Source of the DNA: a virus | Direction: 5' to 3' (one strand) | IMG/VR virus record: IMGVR_UViG_3300017743_005089 | Location: 1-64,000 of that record | Length of the DNA: 64,000 nucleotides | Part shown: positions 18,237-25,522 of the stretch, piece by piece | Numbering within the stretch: position 1 is the first letter of the stretch | Layout of the letters: each line of letters opens with the position of its first letter | Program-made: the position numbers and the translations under genes | Notes under the pieces: generated by a model | Told to the model about the DNA's origin: nothing | The model's input: only the letters and a program-made list of their open reading frames with translations | Databases searched by the model: none

Positions 18237-20143
18237 GGCATTAAATCGAAAGCATTTTTATCTTTTCCATTATGGCTGAAAGATAATATTTTTTGTGTTC
18301 CAATGTGAGGAAGGTAGGCAATCTCAAAATAACCCTTGTGATCAACCCTGCCCTCAAGAAAGGTTAGGCTGTCTAGTCCTGGACTATACGGAAGTACCCT
18401 GTGGACATTTTCGTTATCTTCTATCATTGGGTAAAATTTTGGCTTAGTTATAAAATATATATCATGCTCTGGGTATAGCTCCTTTAAGTTTGAGATTAAA
18501 GAGTTAGCCCATAGTACATCTCCTGCAGACTCAGGCATAACGACGGCAATCCTTCCTTCTGGAGAATCTCCATCTAGATAGTCTTCGAGGCTCGTAGCGC
18601 CTGATTTACCATTTTCTTTTTGAGCAACATCTTTGAAGTATTTAAGGATTTCACCCCTTGTTTTTCCTTGAGATATTTCGTTCATCCAATATTTATGGCC
18701 TTCGTTCGAGCTTGGATCGATATCCATATTTAATATATTTTTATATATATCAATTAACCAGTAGGAGTCAGATTCGATATGTGGAGGATTATAGTCGGGG
18801 TTTTTTTCCGCCTCCTTAAAATCAAAATCACAATTGTGATCTGGCATGTCGTCGATAATTTTTTCTAGTTTTTTACCAACGACATCTAGTGAAAAATTAT
18901 CCACAACAAATTGCCTACCTTTTTTACCCATATTGGATTTTTTTTGAGGCTTCATTTTGAATACTTTAGATAATTGTTTAGCTATACTAAATGGAGAGGT
19001 GCTCGCTTTTATAAATTGAGTGCCATGCTCTCTGTACTCAGACCAATCAAGCGGAAATGAACCTGATTCTGGAGTTGAAGTATCTTCCCCGCAACTATAA
19101 TTAGTCACAAGCGTAATAAGTTCAGTGAGTTTAGCTTCTTGTATAGGTATTTCTTGACCACCAGAAGTAAATGGGTGACAATAGACATCCATTAAATTAT
19201 ATATTTCATTTAATTGATTTTCGGAAACCCCATGTTTTACATTTGTGGTATTTTGAGACTTTGATGACCCGCAAAACTTACAATCTTGTTCTTGACCCGA
19301 AAAGGGTTTTATTTCATATTTCTTACAATGATTACAAAAGTACGTGGTTAAGATTTTAGAGTTATCTATCTCTTTTTCTTTTAACAGTCTAGGTATCTCC
19401 CAGCCTTCTCCCCAGTGGGTATGCAGTAAAAGTTTAGCATTACTACTTGGATTGTCTTCCGTAAACTTCTTGAAGCCATCTAATAGATTAGGAACACTTT
19501 TCCTTAGCTGATTCCTAAAAACAAAACCAATAATAAAAGCATTAGAATCTATGAAATATCTTTTCCTTAAGCTGGATCTTTCGTTATCTTTCAACCTGTA
19601 AAAACTTTTACAATCAACGCTACCTCTTAGCGTTCCAACATGTTCGTGGCCTAGTTTGTTTAAGGCTCTTTCGGCGAAGCTTGCCCAGACATAATAGTTT
19701 TTAATATGAGGCGCAGCTTCCACGGCTAAAGGTAGGATAGGCTCAGAATCCAAAGTAGTCCATATCATGCAATTTATATTGTTCCACCATTTTCTTTCCC
19801 AGAATTTATTAAAGCCCCATATATCTTCGGCGCCAATATAAACATCAGGTTTATACTCTTTTATTATCTCATCTATAGTTTCAGAGCCATAACCAGCAGA
19901 TCTATTCAAGTTAGGGTCTTTTTTAATTTGCTCAAGTTTCGCCCTATCTTCTGGAAGTGTTCCAACACATTTCCAAGGCAATTTAGATAAATTTGGAGAG
20001 TTTTTTACAAAACCATTGCATGCTTCAATTATTTCATACTTATCTGTTTTATACAAATAGGAAAGAATGTTTTTGCAATTTTTACCAAAACCAGTAAAAG
20101 CCTTACTGTGATTACTATGAAATAATACTTTTTTTTTGGACAT
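18233..20143 (-). CDS. GT4-type glycosyltransferase with zinc ribbon, DUF4214 and GT9 N-half
   Basis: 636 residues, four parts. Residues 1-430 form a GT-B/GT4 enzyme (KVLFHSNHSKAFTGFGKN; C-terminal nucleotide-sugar motif GGQEIPIQEAKL). A zinc ribbon CNHC ... CKFC (about 270-292) is inserted in the catalytic fold. Residues about 455-510 are a DUF4214-like module (SYWLIDIYKNILNMDIDPSS ... HKYWMNEI). Residues 531-636 are the first Rossmann half of a GT9 enzyme (RIAVVMPESAGDVLWANSLI ... YFEIAYLPHIGTQK), ending at HNGKDKNAFDLMP, where intact GT9 proteins continue. A GTG at 20155 is in frame, but the ATG at 20143 makes a TAATG junction with the previous stop and is preferred. Confidence 0.75.
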   Translation of the reverse strand: MSKKKVLFHSNHSKAFTGFGKNCKNILSYLYKTDKYEIIEACNGFVKNSPNLSKLPWKCVGTLPEDRAKLEQIKKDPNLNRSAGYGSETIDEIIKEYKPDVYIGAEDIWGFNKFWERKWWNNINCMIWTTLDSEPILPLAVEAAPHIKNYYVWASFAERALNKLGHEHVGTLRGSVDCKSFYRLKDNERSSLRKRYFIDSNAFIIGFVFRNQLRKSVPNLLDGFKKFTEDNPSSNAKLLLHTHWGEGWEIPRLLKEKEIDNSKILTTYFCNHCKKYEIKPFSGQEQDCKFCGSSKSQNTTNVKHGVSENQLNEIYNLMDVYCHPFTSGGQEIPIQEAKLTELITLVTNYSCGEDTSTPESGSFPLDWSEYREHGTQFIKASTSPFSIAKQLSKVFKMKPQKKSNMGKKGRQFVVDNFSLDVVGKKLEKIIDDMPDHNCDFDFKEAEKNPDYNPPHIESDSYWLIDIYKNILNMDIDPSSNEGHKYWMNEISQGKTRGEILKYFKDVAQKENGKSGATSLEDYLDGDSPEGRIAVVMPESAGDVLWANSLISNLKELYPEHDIYFITKPKFYPMIEDNENVHRVLPYSPGLDSLTFLEGRVDHKGYFEIAYLPHIGTQKILSFSHNGKDKNAFDLMP

Positions 20144-20712
20144 TATATAGGGCACTCAGAATCGCTAGATTCGTTCCTGGACTTAGAGAATGATTCTTTA
20201 TTTTTATTTATTCTAAATTCGTATACTTTATTAAGTATGACTTGTAGAAAGTTAGAAAGACATTCTGCTTCGCCTGGCTCAAGGGAGCATTTAAAGGTGC
20301 TACCCCCGTTCTTGATTATTGTAAGACCAAAAGCTGGCAAAATCTGAGGCTCTTCAATATACTTTTTTGTTTTAGGGTCAAACTTAGAGACCTTGGACTC
20401 TTTATCCCATGGAGTAAATTTTATAGTAGTTTTATTACCTTCAAATTGATGAAAAGTATCGTAGGCAAACCTATTCTTCACGGCATTAACTATTGACCCA
20501 CATTCAAACTCGTTAAATTTTAAAGTTATGTTTTTTTCAGGATCTTCTTTGTTGGCTATAAAAGTACCTCTCCTTGATTTGTCATCCCAGGAATGCTGCA
20601 TTATCGCCGATACAAAAAGTATAGGCTCTCCACTATTTTTGTCGTTTCCCATTGAAAAGCTGAAGCCGAATCCACTATTGTATTTGTTTGGTTTATATAA
20701 TTGTAAGCTCAT
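20143..20712 (-). CDS. Conserved phage protein, possible ssDNA-binding fold
   Basis: 189 residues, no family identified with certainty. The start SLQLYKPNKYNSGFGFSFS, then ILFVSAIMQHSWDDKSRRGT and ITLKFNEFECGSIVNAVKNR, show alternating beta strands with a basic/aromatic surface. This texture recalls whirly/PUR-type single-strand binding proteins of phages, but that is only a suggestion. It lies in the operon between the FmdB-like gene and the GT4 fusion, downstream of the perfect sigma70 promoter at 21110-21138. The C-terminus is a charged, serine-rich tail. Confidence 0.4.
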   Translation of the reverse strand: MSLQLYKPNKYNSGFGFSFSMGNDKNSGEPILFVSAIMQHSWDDKSRRGTFIANKEDPEKNITLKFNEFECGSIVNAVKNRFAYDTFHQFEGNKTTIKFTPWDKESKVSKFDPKTKKYIEEPQILPAFGLTIIKNGGSTFKCSLEPGEAECLSNFLQVILNKVYEFRINKNKESFSKSRNESSDSECPI

Positions 20713-20714
20713 GA

Positions 20715-21101
20715 TTAATCGAAGTCTATTTTGACGTTTTTACTTTCATATGTTTTACTTTTGTCCATATGATGTTTAACTCCATTTCTTTCTTTGGAGT
20801 AGTTTTTGAAATATTTTTTCTTTAAAGGGTCGACCCCTCCGTTTTTTTCCGCCCTCATCGAGGAAAGCTCAGAACTCTTATCAAGGAGGTCACCAACACT
20901 ACCTTTCATGTTGGCGGTTGAGTTCACAAAACTATTATTATCCCATGGATCTATAGATGCCTCTGTGTTAAGTTGCGAGGAAAGATATACTCTTTTCCAT
21001 TCTAAACCATCTTTATCGAAGTATTTTTTTTCATCATCCATGTGAAAGAAGACTTCAACTTCTTCATTGGTTTTTGGGTTCTGAAAGATGTACATTGGCA
21101 T
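20715..21101 (-). CDS. FmdB-like small phage protein without zinc cysteines
   Basis: 128 residues. The start MPMYIFQNPKTNEEVEVFF resembles the MPxYxF opening of FmdB-type zinc-ribbon proteins and their cyanophage/marine phage relatives, followed by WKRVYLSS. Unlike bacterial FmdB there are no CxxC pairs; the protein contains no cysteine at all. The C-terminal half (SVGDLLDKSSELSSMRAEK ... KKYFKNYSKER) looks helical and basic. Its ATG is only eight bases downstream of a perfect consensus sigma70 -10 element, so its mRNA would start at or next to the start codon. Function unknown. Confidence 0.5.
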   Translation of the reverse strand: MPMYIFQNPKTNEEVEVFFHMDDEKKYFDKDGLEWKRVYLSSQLNTEASIDPWDNNSFVNSTANMKGSVGDLLDKSSELSSMRAEKNGGVDPLKKKYFKNYSKERNGVKHHMDKSKTYESKNVKIDFD

Positions 21102-21109
21102 AACTATAG

Positions 21110-21138
21110 ATTATACCAGAATAAACAAGGTATGTCAA
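21110..21138 (-). promoter_or_regulatory. Perfect sigma70 promoter inside the leftward operon
   Basis: On the minus strand, TTGACA (21138-21133), a 17-base spacer and TATAAT (21115-21110) match the consensus at all 12 positions. The ATG of the next gene is at 21101, eight bases after the -10 element, so transcription should start about at the start codon. It would boost expression of genes from 21101 down to 15852. Confidence 0.85.
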
Positions 21139-21435
21139 CTATTTTTTATCTAAAAATGTACAGTTTAGTTGTATTAAGTCTAATAATGAATCGAAGAACC
21201 AACATACAGCAGAAGAGGACAAGGGTAAAAGTAAGTAGTAAATATTATTTTCGTGTAAAAAATACAAACTAATACCAATAAAAGCGCCACACCAAAAACC
21301 TAAACATAAGCTGCAGTTTAAAAGGTCTTTTAATACTTCAGACTTGTTAGATAACAAATTCCTAGGTAAATTTAATATGGATCCGTATCTAATGATCCAC
21401 ATTAAACCAATACAAGAGATTAATTCAAATATCAT
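21139..21435 (-). CDS. Small membrane protein with CxxCxGFWxG motif (DUF1360-like)
   Basis: 98 residues with hydrophobic segments near 1-17, 45-65 and 66-88, and the motif NCSLCLGFWCGAFIG, matching the C-x-x-C-x-G-F-W-x-G signature of DUF1360-type small membrane proteins found in bacteria and phages. The function of the family is unknown. The gene overlaps the upstream small gene by 11 bases and ends right at the -35 box of the internal promoter. Confidence 0.6.
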   Translation of the reverse strand: MIFELISCIGLMWIIRYGSILNLPRNLLSNKSEVLKDLLNCSLCLGFWCGAFIGISLYFLHENNIYYLLLPLSSSAVCWFFDSLLDLIQLNCTFLDKK

Positions 21436-21613
21436 CTAAAGCCTTGAGGGCTTCTTGCACAACCATTAATTGGTCCTTGGTCAAAGAAACCTCTCCCCCG
21501 AAGTCGTCCTTAAGGCTATAAAGATCAGGAGAATCTTTTGATTTTTTAAGTACGGGACATCTACCTTTCCCGCAGCACAGTAATACTCCGTTGTCTTGTT
21601 TTTTAATATTCAT
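21425..21613 (-). CDS. Small Cys-containing protein of unknown function
   Basis: 62 residues beginning MNIKKQDNGVLLCCGKGRCP, with a CCGKGRCP cluster that could bind metal, followed by a short beta/helix region (GEVSLTKDQLMVVQEALKAL). The start at 21613 overlaps the upstream stop as AATGA; a start 33 bases upstream also exists in frame but lies inside the neighbouring gene. CCGxxRCP proteins of this size are common in marine phages without known function. Confidence 0.5.
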   Translation of the reverse strand: MNIKKQDNGVLLCCGKGRCPVLKKSKDSPDLYSLKDDFGGEVSLTKDQLMVVQEALKALDDI

Positions 21614-22695
21614 TTTGACATTATTTTTAATATTTGATTTACGCAATTATCATAAGTGAACTTGTCTTTAATTTCAACACCTTTTTTATTTTTTTCAGAA
21701 ACTTTTGATAAAGCTTTATCTGTGGCCAAGTAAAAGGATTCATCATCGAAGGTGTTTAATTTACCTTGGTTGAAGTCAGACCCTTCGATGAAAAACGCTC
21801 CATCGTATATATCTTCTTTGCTTTTTGGCTCAACGAGTATTGAGTTATCTTTATTGGCCCAATCTTTATGTGAGGTTGAGTTTAAAACTATACTCCATTT
21901 CCCTAAGCAGGTAGAATTAAATGCGGGTAGGTTCCATCCTTCGGCTCCACTCAGGCCGCTAAGGTTTATATCTATAGAGTTGTAAACCTCATTCATTTCA
22001 GAATTTGTTTTGAGGTAAGGTAAGAAATTTATATTAGTAAAGGTCGTGTTTCCTAGAGATTGAGATAATATTTGAGCCATTTGCTCTGCTTTGAAGAATG
22101 GATTAGTAATACAACAAGTTAATTGATAGTCATTATTGTTGCCGTATCTATCGGCCCAGAGTTTTATAATTTTAGCGGTATGTTTTCTTTTCTCAAATTT
22201 ACCTATTAAACCAAAATTAATTCTATCTTTCAAATAAGTCTTTCCAGTTTCATGGATGTCTGGATCTATTCCAATTGGAACGTATTCAGAATTTTTAACG
22301 CCAGATTTTTTGAAGCATTCTTTGGCGTGAGAGCTGCTAAATATATTATGGTCTTGCATTAAGCATATATTTTTTTCAACATCTGTAGGCTTGTCGCATT
22401 CGTAAAAAGTATAAAGGTATTGATTTTTTCCTATTCTTGATTCTGCCCCATTAATGTGCCACATTTTTAAAGACGGGGCTTCGGGGTCTAATGTTTTAAA
22501 CCTATTGTCGTAGCGATCATTGACCCAAGAAATAAAGTCATCACTTAAACTGTCAAATGCGCTGAAATCTAGTTTTTGTCCCATGGGGAAAAAGCTGACG
22601 TTGACTTGTTTTTCGTATAAGACCCTCAACATATTAATTGAGACGTTACCAAAACTTAAAGAGTTTATTGGCGCTGAAAAATTTATTTTATCCAT
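21610..22695 (-). CDS. GT-B glycosyltransferase (GT4-like)
   Basis: 361 residues. The N-terminal Rossmann half starts KINFSAPINSLSFGNVSINM. The C-terminal half starts at RINFGLIGKFEKRKHTAKII, followed by EMNEVYNSIDINLSGLSGAEGWNLPAFNSTCLG, the GT4 position where the E-x7-E nucleotide-sugar motif lies, here reduced to an EGWNLPAFN form. It lies directly downstream of ssb (three bases apart) in the sigma-factor operon. The donor sugar cannot be predicted. Confidence 0.75.
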   Translation of the reverse strand: MDKINFSAPINSLSFGNVSINMLRVLYEKQVNVSFFPMGQKLDFSAFDSLSDDFISWVNDRYDNRFKTLDPEAPSLKMWHINGAESRIGKNQYLYTFYECDKPTDVEKNICLMQDHNIFSSSHAKECFKKSGVKNSEYVPIGIDPDIHETGKTYLKDRINFGLIGKFEKRKHTAKIIKLWADRYGNNNDYQLTCCITNPFFKAEQMAQILSQSLGNTTFTNINFLPYLKTNSEMNEVYNSIDINLSGLSGAEGWNLPAFNSTCLGKWSIVLNSTSHKDWANKDNSILVEPKSKEDIYDGAFFIEGSDFNQGKLNTFDDESFYLATDKALSKVSEKNKKGVEIKDKFTYDNCVNQILKIMSK

Positions 22696-22698
22696 ATT

Positions 22699-23088
22699 TT
22701 AAAAAGGCATGTCTTGTTCTTCTACCATCTCTTTTATGTTAGCGCTTGGCTCTGGTATTTCAATATTATTTTCTGACACCTGTTTTTTTGAATTAGGTAA
22801 GAATCTAACTAGGTCTGCCCCTAAGTAAAATTTTTGCCTTGGGCTACCGCTCTTATCGTTCCACTTGCTGACTTTTATTTTGCCTTCAACATATATACAC
22901 GAACCTTTTGTTAAGAATTTCTTGCAATTATCAGCGGTTTTATTCCAGCACTCTGTGTCCATAAAAATAACATCATCTTTTGAGTTGTTAATAGCTATCG
23001 AGAAAGAGCACTTGGTGTTATTACTCTCAAAGGATTTTGTTTCTGGGTCTTTTGTTAGGTGACCTATCCCTATAAATTTATTAATCAT
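22699..23088 (-). CDS. ssb: Single-stranded DNA-binding protein
   Basis: 129 residues with the bacterial SSB OB-fold: INKFIGIGHLTKDPETK at the N-terminus, FSIAINNSKDDVIFMDTECWNKTADN, and IYVEGKIKVSKWNDKSG. The acidic tip EEQDMPF corresponds to the DDDIPF tail that recruits partner proteins in replication and repair. Length is near the lower end for the family because the disordered linker is short. It overlaps the upstream sigma-like gene by four bases (ATGA). Confidence 0.93.
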   Translation of the reverse strand: MINKFIGIGHLTKDPETKSFESNNTKCSFSIAINNSKDDVIFMDTECWNKTADNCKKFLTKGSCIYVEGKIKVSKWNDKSGSPRQKFYLGADLVRFLPNSKKQVSENNIEIPEPSANIKEMVEEQDMPF

Positions 23089-23678
23089 AATTCTTTTTTT
23101 AACTCCTTTTTTATTTTTAATATTGTTTTATTGTGAATGTTTATACATCCTTGTATGCTTAGTTTTAGTGGTTTGCATATCTTATGCCAAGGCATGACTT
23201 TATTTTTGCTGCCCTCTATGTATCTCATTTTAAATATTTTAGAAACCCGATTGTCTGGGTCTTTATTTATCATAGACATAATTTTGCTTAAAACCTCTAA
23301 ATCTATACTTGGTTGAGTGTCTAGCGCTTGCTTGTTAGAGAGGGACTGGTGATCCGCGTTAATCTCTTTACATTTCTTATTTTTATTGTAAAAATTTAAA
23401 CATAGCCATCTAGTTTCATTACCTAGGTGGGTAGAGAATTTAGTGTCTTTGGATTCGTCGTATTTTAAAGCTGCTTTGTAAATATAATAACCCTTATCTT
23501 TTAGTAGGTCTGTTCTGTCTGGAACGGTACCTGAAGTATGATTCATTGAGTAGTTATTAACCATAGTTATAAATATTCCGCTATGCCTATTGACTAGTTC
23601 ACCCAAGCTTTCCTCTGACTTTAATCCATCCTGTATGTTGTATACTAGGTCTATATCTGATAGTAAGTTTATTTTCAT
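23085..23678 (-). CDS. Phage sigma70-like RNA polymerase sigma factor
   Basis: 197 residues. The N-terminal part (DIDLVYNIQDGLKSEESLGELVNRHSG, then YYIYKAALKYDESKDTKFSTHLGNETRWL) matches sigma70 region 2, where A-x-x-x-Y-D-x-x-x-x-x-F-S-T is the core-binding/-10 melting segment. The C-terminal 60 residues (VSKIFKMRYIEG ... PWHKICKPLKLSIQGCINIHNK) look like a region 4 helix-turn-helix. It is small, like group 4 or phage late sigma factors. It is the first gene of the leftward operon behind a strong host-type promoter, as expected for a regulator that switches RNA polymerase to phage promoters, possibly the AGTGTAATATAAT class. Confidence 0.8.
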   Translation of the reverse strand: MKINLLSDIDLVYNIQDGLKSEESLGELVNRHSGIFITMVNNYSMNHTSGTVPDRTDLLKDKGYYIYKAALKYDESKDTKFSTHLGNETRWLCLNFYNKNKKCKEINADHQSLSNKQALDTQPSIDLEVLSKIMSMINKDPDNRVSKIFKMRYIEGSKNKVMPWHKICKPLKLSIQGCINIHNKTILKIKKELKKEL

Positions 23679-23699
23679 TTTTAATTAGAAATTGTTTGT

Positions 23700-23729
23700 A
23701 TTCTAACATAGAATACCATAATGTGTCAA
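23700..23729 (-). promoter_or_regulatory. Strong sigma70 promoter for the leftward operon
   Basis: Minus strand: TTGACA (23729-23724), 18-base spacer, TAGAAT (23705-23700), 11 of 12 consensus matches. The ATG of the sigma gene is at 23678, about 21 bases after the -10 element, so this transcript has a short leader. A CGCGCGCG octamer lies about 20 bases upstream of the -35 element. Confidence 0.8.
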
Positions 23730-23749
23730 GAAAAAAAAGTAAAAAAATT

Positions 23750-23757
23750 ACGCGCGC
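23750..23757. promoter_or_regulatory. CGCGCGCG octamer in the divergent control region
   Basis: A self-complementary CG-only octamer in otherwise strongly AT-rich sequence, next to the -35 of the leftward promoter and beside the direct repeats. Possible protein-binding or Z-prone site; function unknown. Confidence 0.4.
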
Positions 23758-23760
23758 GAG

Positions 23761-23826
23761 GTCTACGTAAGAATAGATTAACGTAAGGATATAGATTAAC
23801 GTGAGAAATAATAAGATTAACATGAG
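23761..23826 (+). repeat. Direct repeat array (AGATTAACGTrAG) in the divergent regulatory region
   Basis: Three clear copies, AGATTAACGTAAG (23775-23787), AGATTAACGTGAG (23793-23805) and AGATTAACATGAG (23814-23826), plus a degenerate first copy GTCTACGTAAG (23761-23771). Start-to-start distances between the clear copies are 18 and 21 bases. They lie between the two divergent operons, upstream of both promoters, and look like binding sites for a regulator or replication initiator. Confidence 0.75.
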
Positions 23827-23830
23827 AAAA

Positions 23831-23852
23831 GCTTCAAAAATCTTTTTGAAGC
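23831..23852. repeat. Perfect 10-bp-arm palindrome upstream of the rightward operon
   Basis: GCTTCAAAAA-TC-TTTTTGAAGC is a perfect inverted repeat with a two-base loop. It occupies the place where a -35 element would be expected for the TATAAT at 23862-23867. No U-run follows, so an operator is likelier than a terminator. Confidence 0.7.
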
Positions 23853-23861
23853 ATTATAACA

Positions 23862-23867
23862 TATAAT
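23862..23867 (+). promoter_or_regulatory. TATAAT -10 element for the first rightward sugar gene
   Basis: TATAAT lies six bases before the ATG at 23874, so the transcript would be leaderless. No -35 consensus is seen at the right distance; the palindrome at 23831-23852 overlaps that position, suggesting regulated use. Confidence 0.5.
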
Positions 23868-23873
23868 TTAAAA

Positions 23874-24623
23874 ATGTCAAGTAAAAAAACCACATGTATA
23901 TTAACTTCTTATTTTTCGATAAAAAAGCATCCGCAGTACCTTGATCCAAATAATATTATTACAGGTTTGAATGAGTATGGCTTCGTTAAGCCTAACAACT
24001 TTGATTACATAGAAAATTTTTACAATTCAGTTGTTGATAAGGAATGCGATGTGTATATTTTTCACGACAACCTATCTAAAGAGTTCTTGGATGAATATCA
24101 AAAAAGTAATATAACTTTCTTGAAGGTTGCCCCCTCTAAGCTTAGCAATAATGATTCTAGGTTTTTCCATTACCACAATTTTTTGCACAAAAATTTCTAC
24201 GAAAAAGTATTCTTATCAGATGCTTGTGATGTTTTAGTTTCAAAAGACCCTTCGACTATGGAGCTAGACTTCGATATTTATTTTTGCAAGGATCTGATCA
24301 ATATGAACCAATATGGGTTTTCAGGTATACCGTTTGCTCAAATTTGCCGCAATCTTTCAATAGATATATCTGATTTAAATTTAAATCAACCGATGCTAAA
24401 TATGGGCGTAATAGGATTTAATTACGAAAATTCAATGAAGTTTTTATTTAAATTTTGCAGTCAAAGATTAAAATCAGGTTTTATTAGTGAAAACGTAAAT
24501 ATGACATTAGGGAATTATATTGCTCGAAAATATTTTAATCAAGTCTATTCAGGAGAGCCTTTTTGTAGTGAATTTAAAAAATACCAAAAAAACAGAAAAG
24601 ATGTTTACTTTATACATAAATAA
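23874..24623 (+). CDS. GT-A type glycosyltransferase
   Basis: 249 residues. It has the layout of GT-A enzymes that act on oligosaccharides: TTCILTSYFSIKKHP at the N-terminus, a predicted metal/nucleotide site FLSDACDVLVSKDPS (about 117-131), and LNMGVIGFN in the acceptor half. The DACD sequence replaces a textbook DxD. It is the first gene of the rightward sugar block and lies next to the palindrome and direct repeats. Substrate unknown. Confidence 0.6.
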   Translation: MSSKKTTCILTSYFSIKKHPQYLDPNNIITGLNEYGFVKPNNFDYIENFYNSVVDKECDVYIFHDNLSKEFLDEYQKSNITFLKVAPSKLSNNDSRFFHYHNFLHKNFYEKVFLSDACDVLVSKDPSTMELDFDIYFCKDLINMNQYGFSGIPFAQICRNLSIDISDLNLNQPMLNMGVIGFNYENSMKFLFKFCSQRLKSGFISENVNMTLGNYIARKYFNQVYSGEPFCSEFKKYQKNRKDVYFIHK

Positions 24624-24631
24624 AATATATT

Positions 24632-24794
24632 ATGAATCATATATGCAAAGGGGTTGATTTAAGTTTTGGCCACCAATTATCAAGGGGCGGAGGTTATCAT
24701 TTTCCAGGAATCATGAAGGCTGTCAATTCTTTTTTTTGGAAGAAGTCCTGATAAAGTTTACTCTGATCAATCCTGGGTATATAAACAACAATGA
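24632..24794 (+). pseudogene. Small gene interrupted by a frameshift at a T8 run
   Basis: An ATG at 24632 opens MNHICKGVDLSFGHQLSRGG and continues to a TGA at 24749-24751. Skipping one T in the run of eight (24730-24737) gives FFGRSPDKVYSDQSWVYKQQ and a TGA at 24792-24794, which overlaps the next ATG as ATGA, the junction used throughout this operon. That coincidence suggests the intact gene once had seven T residues, or that slippage on the T8 run still makes the full product. The function of the roughly 53-residue product is not recognisable. Confidence 0.5.
24757..24785 (+). promoter_or_regulatory. Sigma70-like promoter for the gene at 24791
   Basis: TTTACT (24757-24762), 17-base spacer, TATAAA (24780-24785). 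The ATG follows after five bases, so any transcript would be leaderless. Confidence 0.5.
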
Positions 24795-25522
24795 TTCAAT
24801 ACAACTTAGTTCTCCAAGACAGAAACTGGGTGATGGAAAAACTTGCAAATCATTTCCATAAGTATATACCCAACTCCAAGATCTCTAACAATGCAGACAT
24901 CAACGCTGATGTAAACTTCTATTTTAATTGGCATGCTATGGTTAGCAAAACTAAATTCGATGTTTGTTATTTTACCCATATAGAAGATATGAACTGGTGG
25001 AGTAGGATATCATCTACGTGCGATGTAGCTATATCAATGGGGAAAAAATACCTAAACAAATTACCTAAAGATAAGGCGATTGTTTTCTATCCACCGCCTT
25101 TCGAGAGCTTTTTGCCACAAAAAAACATTAAAATTTTAGTAGTCGGAAGACCCTATAAATCAGGAAGAAAAAACTTTGAATCTTTAGATTCTATAAAATG
25201 TTTAGATAATATAGAATTAACATTCACAGGAGGTAAACTTTCTGAGGATCAGTTAAAAAAAGCATATCTCAATACTGATTATGTTTTAATTACTTCCAAG
25301 ATTGAGGCGGGTCCAATGTGTGTTGTGGAAGCTATTTCAATGAAGAAGCCTGTAATAGCTCCAGACGTCGGCTGGTGCTGGGAATACCCAGTAATCAGGT
25401 ATAACAATGAAGATGCCTTAAAAAGCATAATTAAAAAAATATCCTTCGCTCCTGGCTTGTGGAACGAAAGAGTTAGTGAAGTTACAAAAAAAATAAATAA
25501 TAAATTTTATGCAAATCAATAA
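24791..25522 (+). CDS. GT4-like glycosyltransferase
   Basis: 243 residues, short for GT4 because the N-terminal Rossmann half is reduced. The C-terminal half is clear: IKILVVGRPYKSGRKNFE, then TDYVLITSKIEAGPMCVVEAISMKKPVIAPDVG, the E-x-G-P...E-A nucleotide-sugar motif. An internal HIEDMNWW segment may help acceptor binding. The 3' end overlaps the methyltransferase gene by 14 bases. Confidence 0.8.
   Translation: MIQYNLVLQDRNWVMEKLANHFHKYIPNSKISNNADINADVNFYFNWHAMVSKTKFDVCYFTHIEDMNWWSRISSTCDVAISMGKKYLNKLPKDKAIVFYPPPFESFLPQKNIKILVVGRPYKSGRKNFESLDSIKCLDNIELTFTGGKLSEDQLKKAYLNTDYVLITSKIEAGPMCVVEAISMKKPVIAPDVGWCWEYPVIRYNNEDALKSIIKKISFAPGLWNERVSEVTKKINNKFYANQ

Noticed and set aside
23831-23852. Palindrome considered as an intrinsic terminator
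   Set aside because: No U-run follows on either strand, and it lies between divergent promoters.
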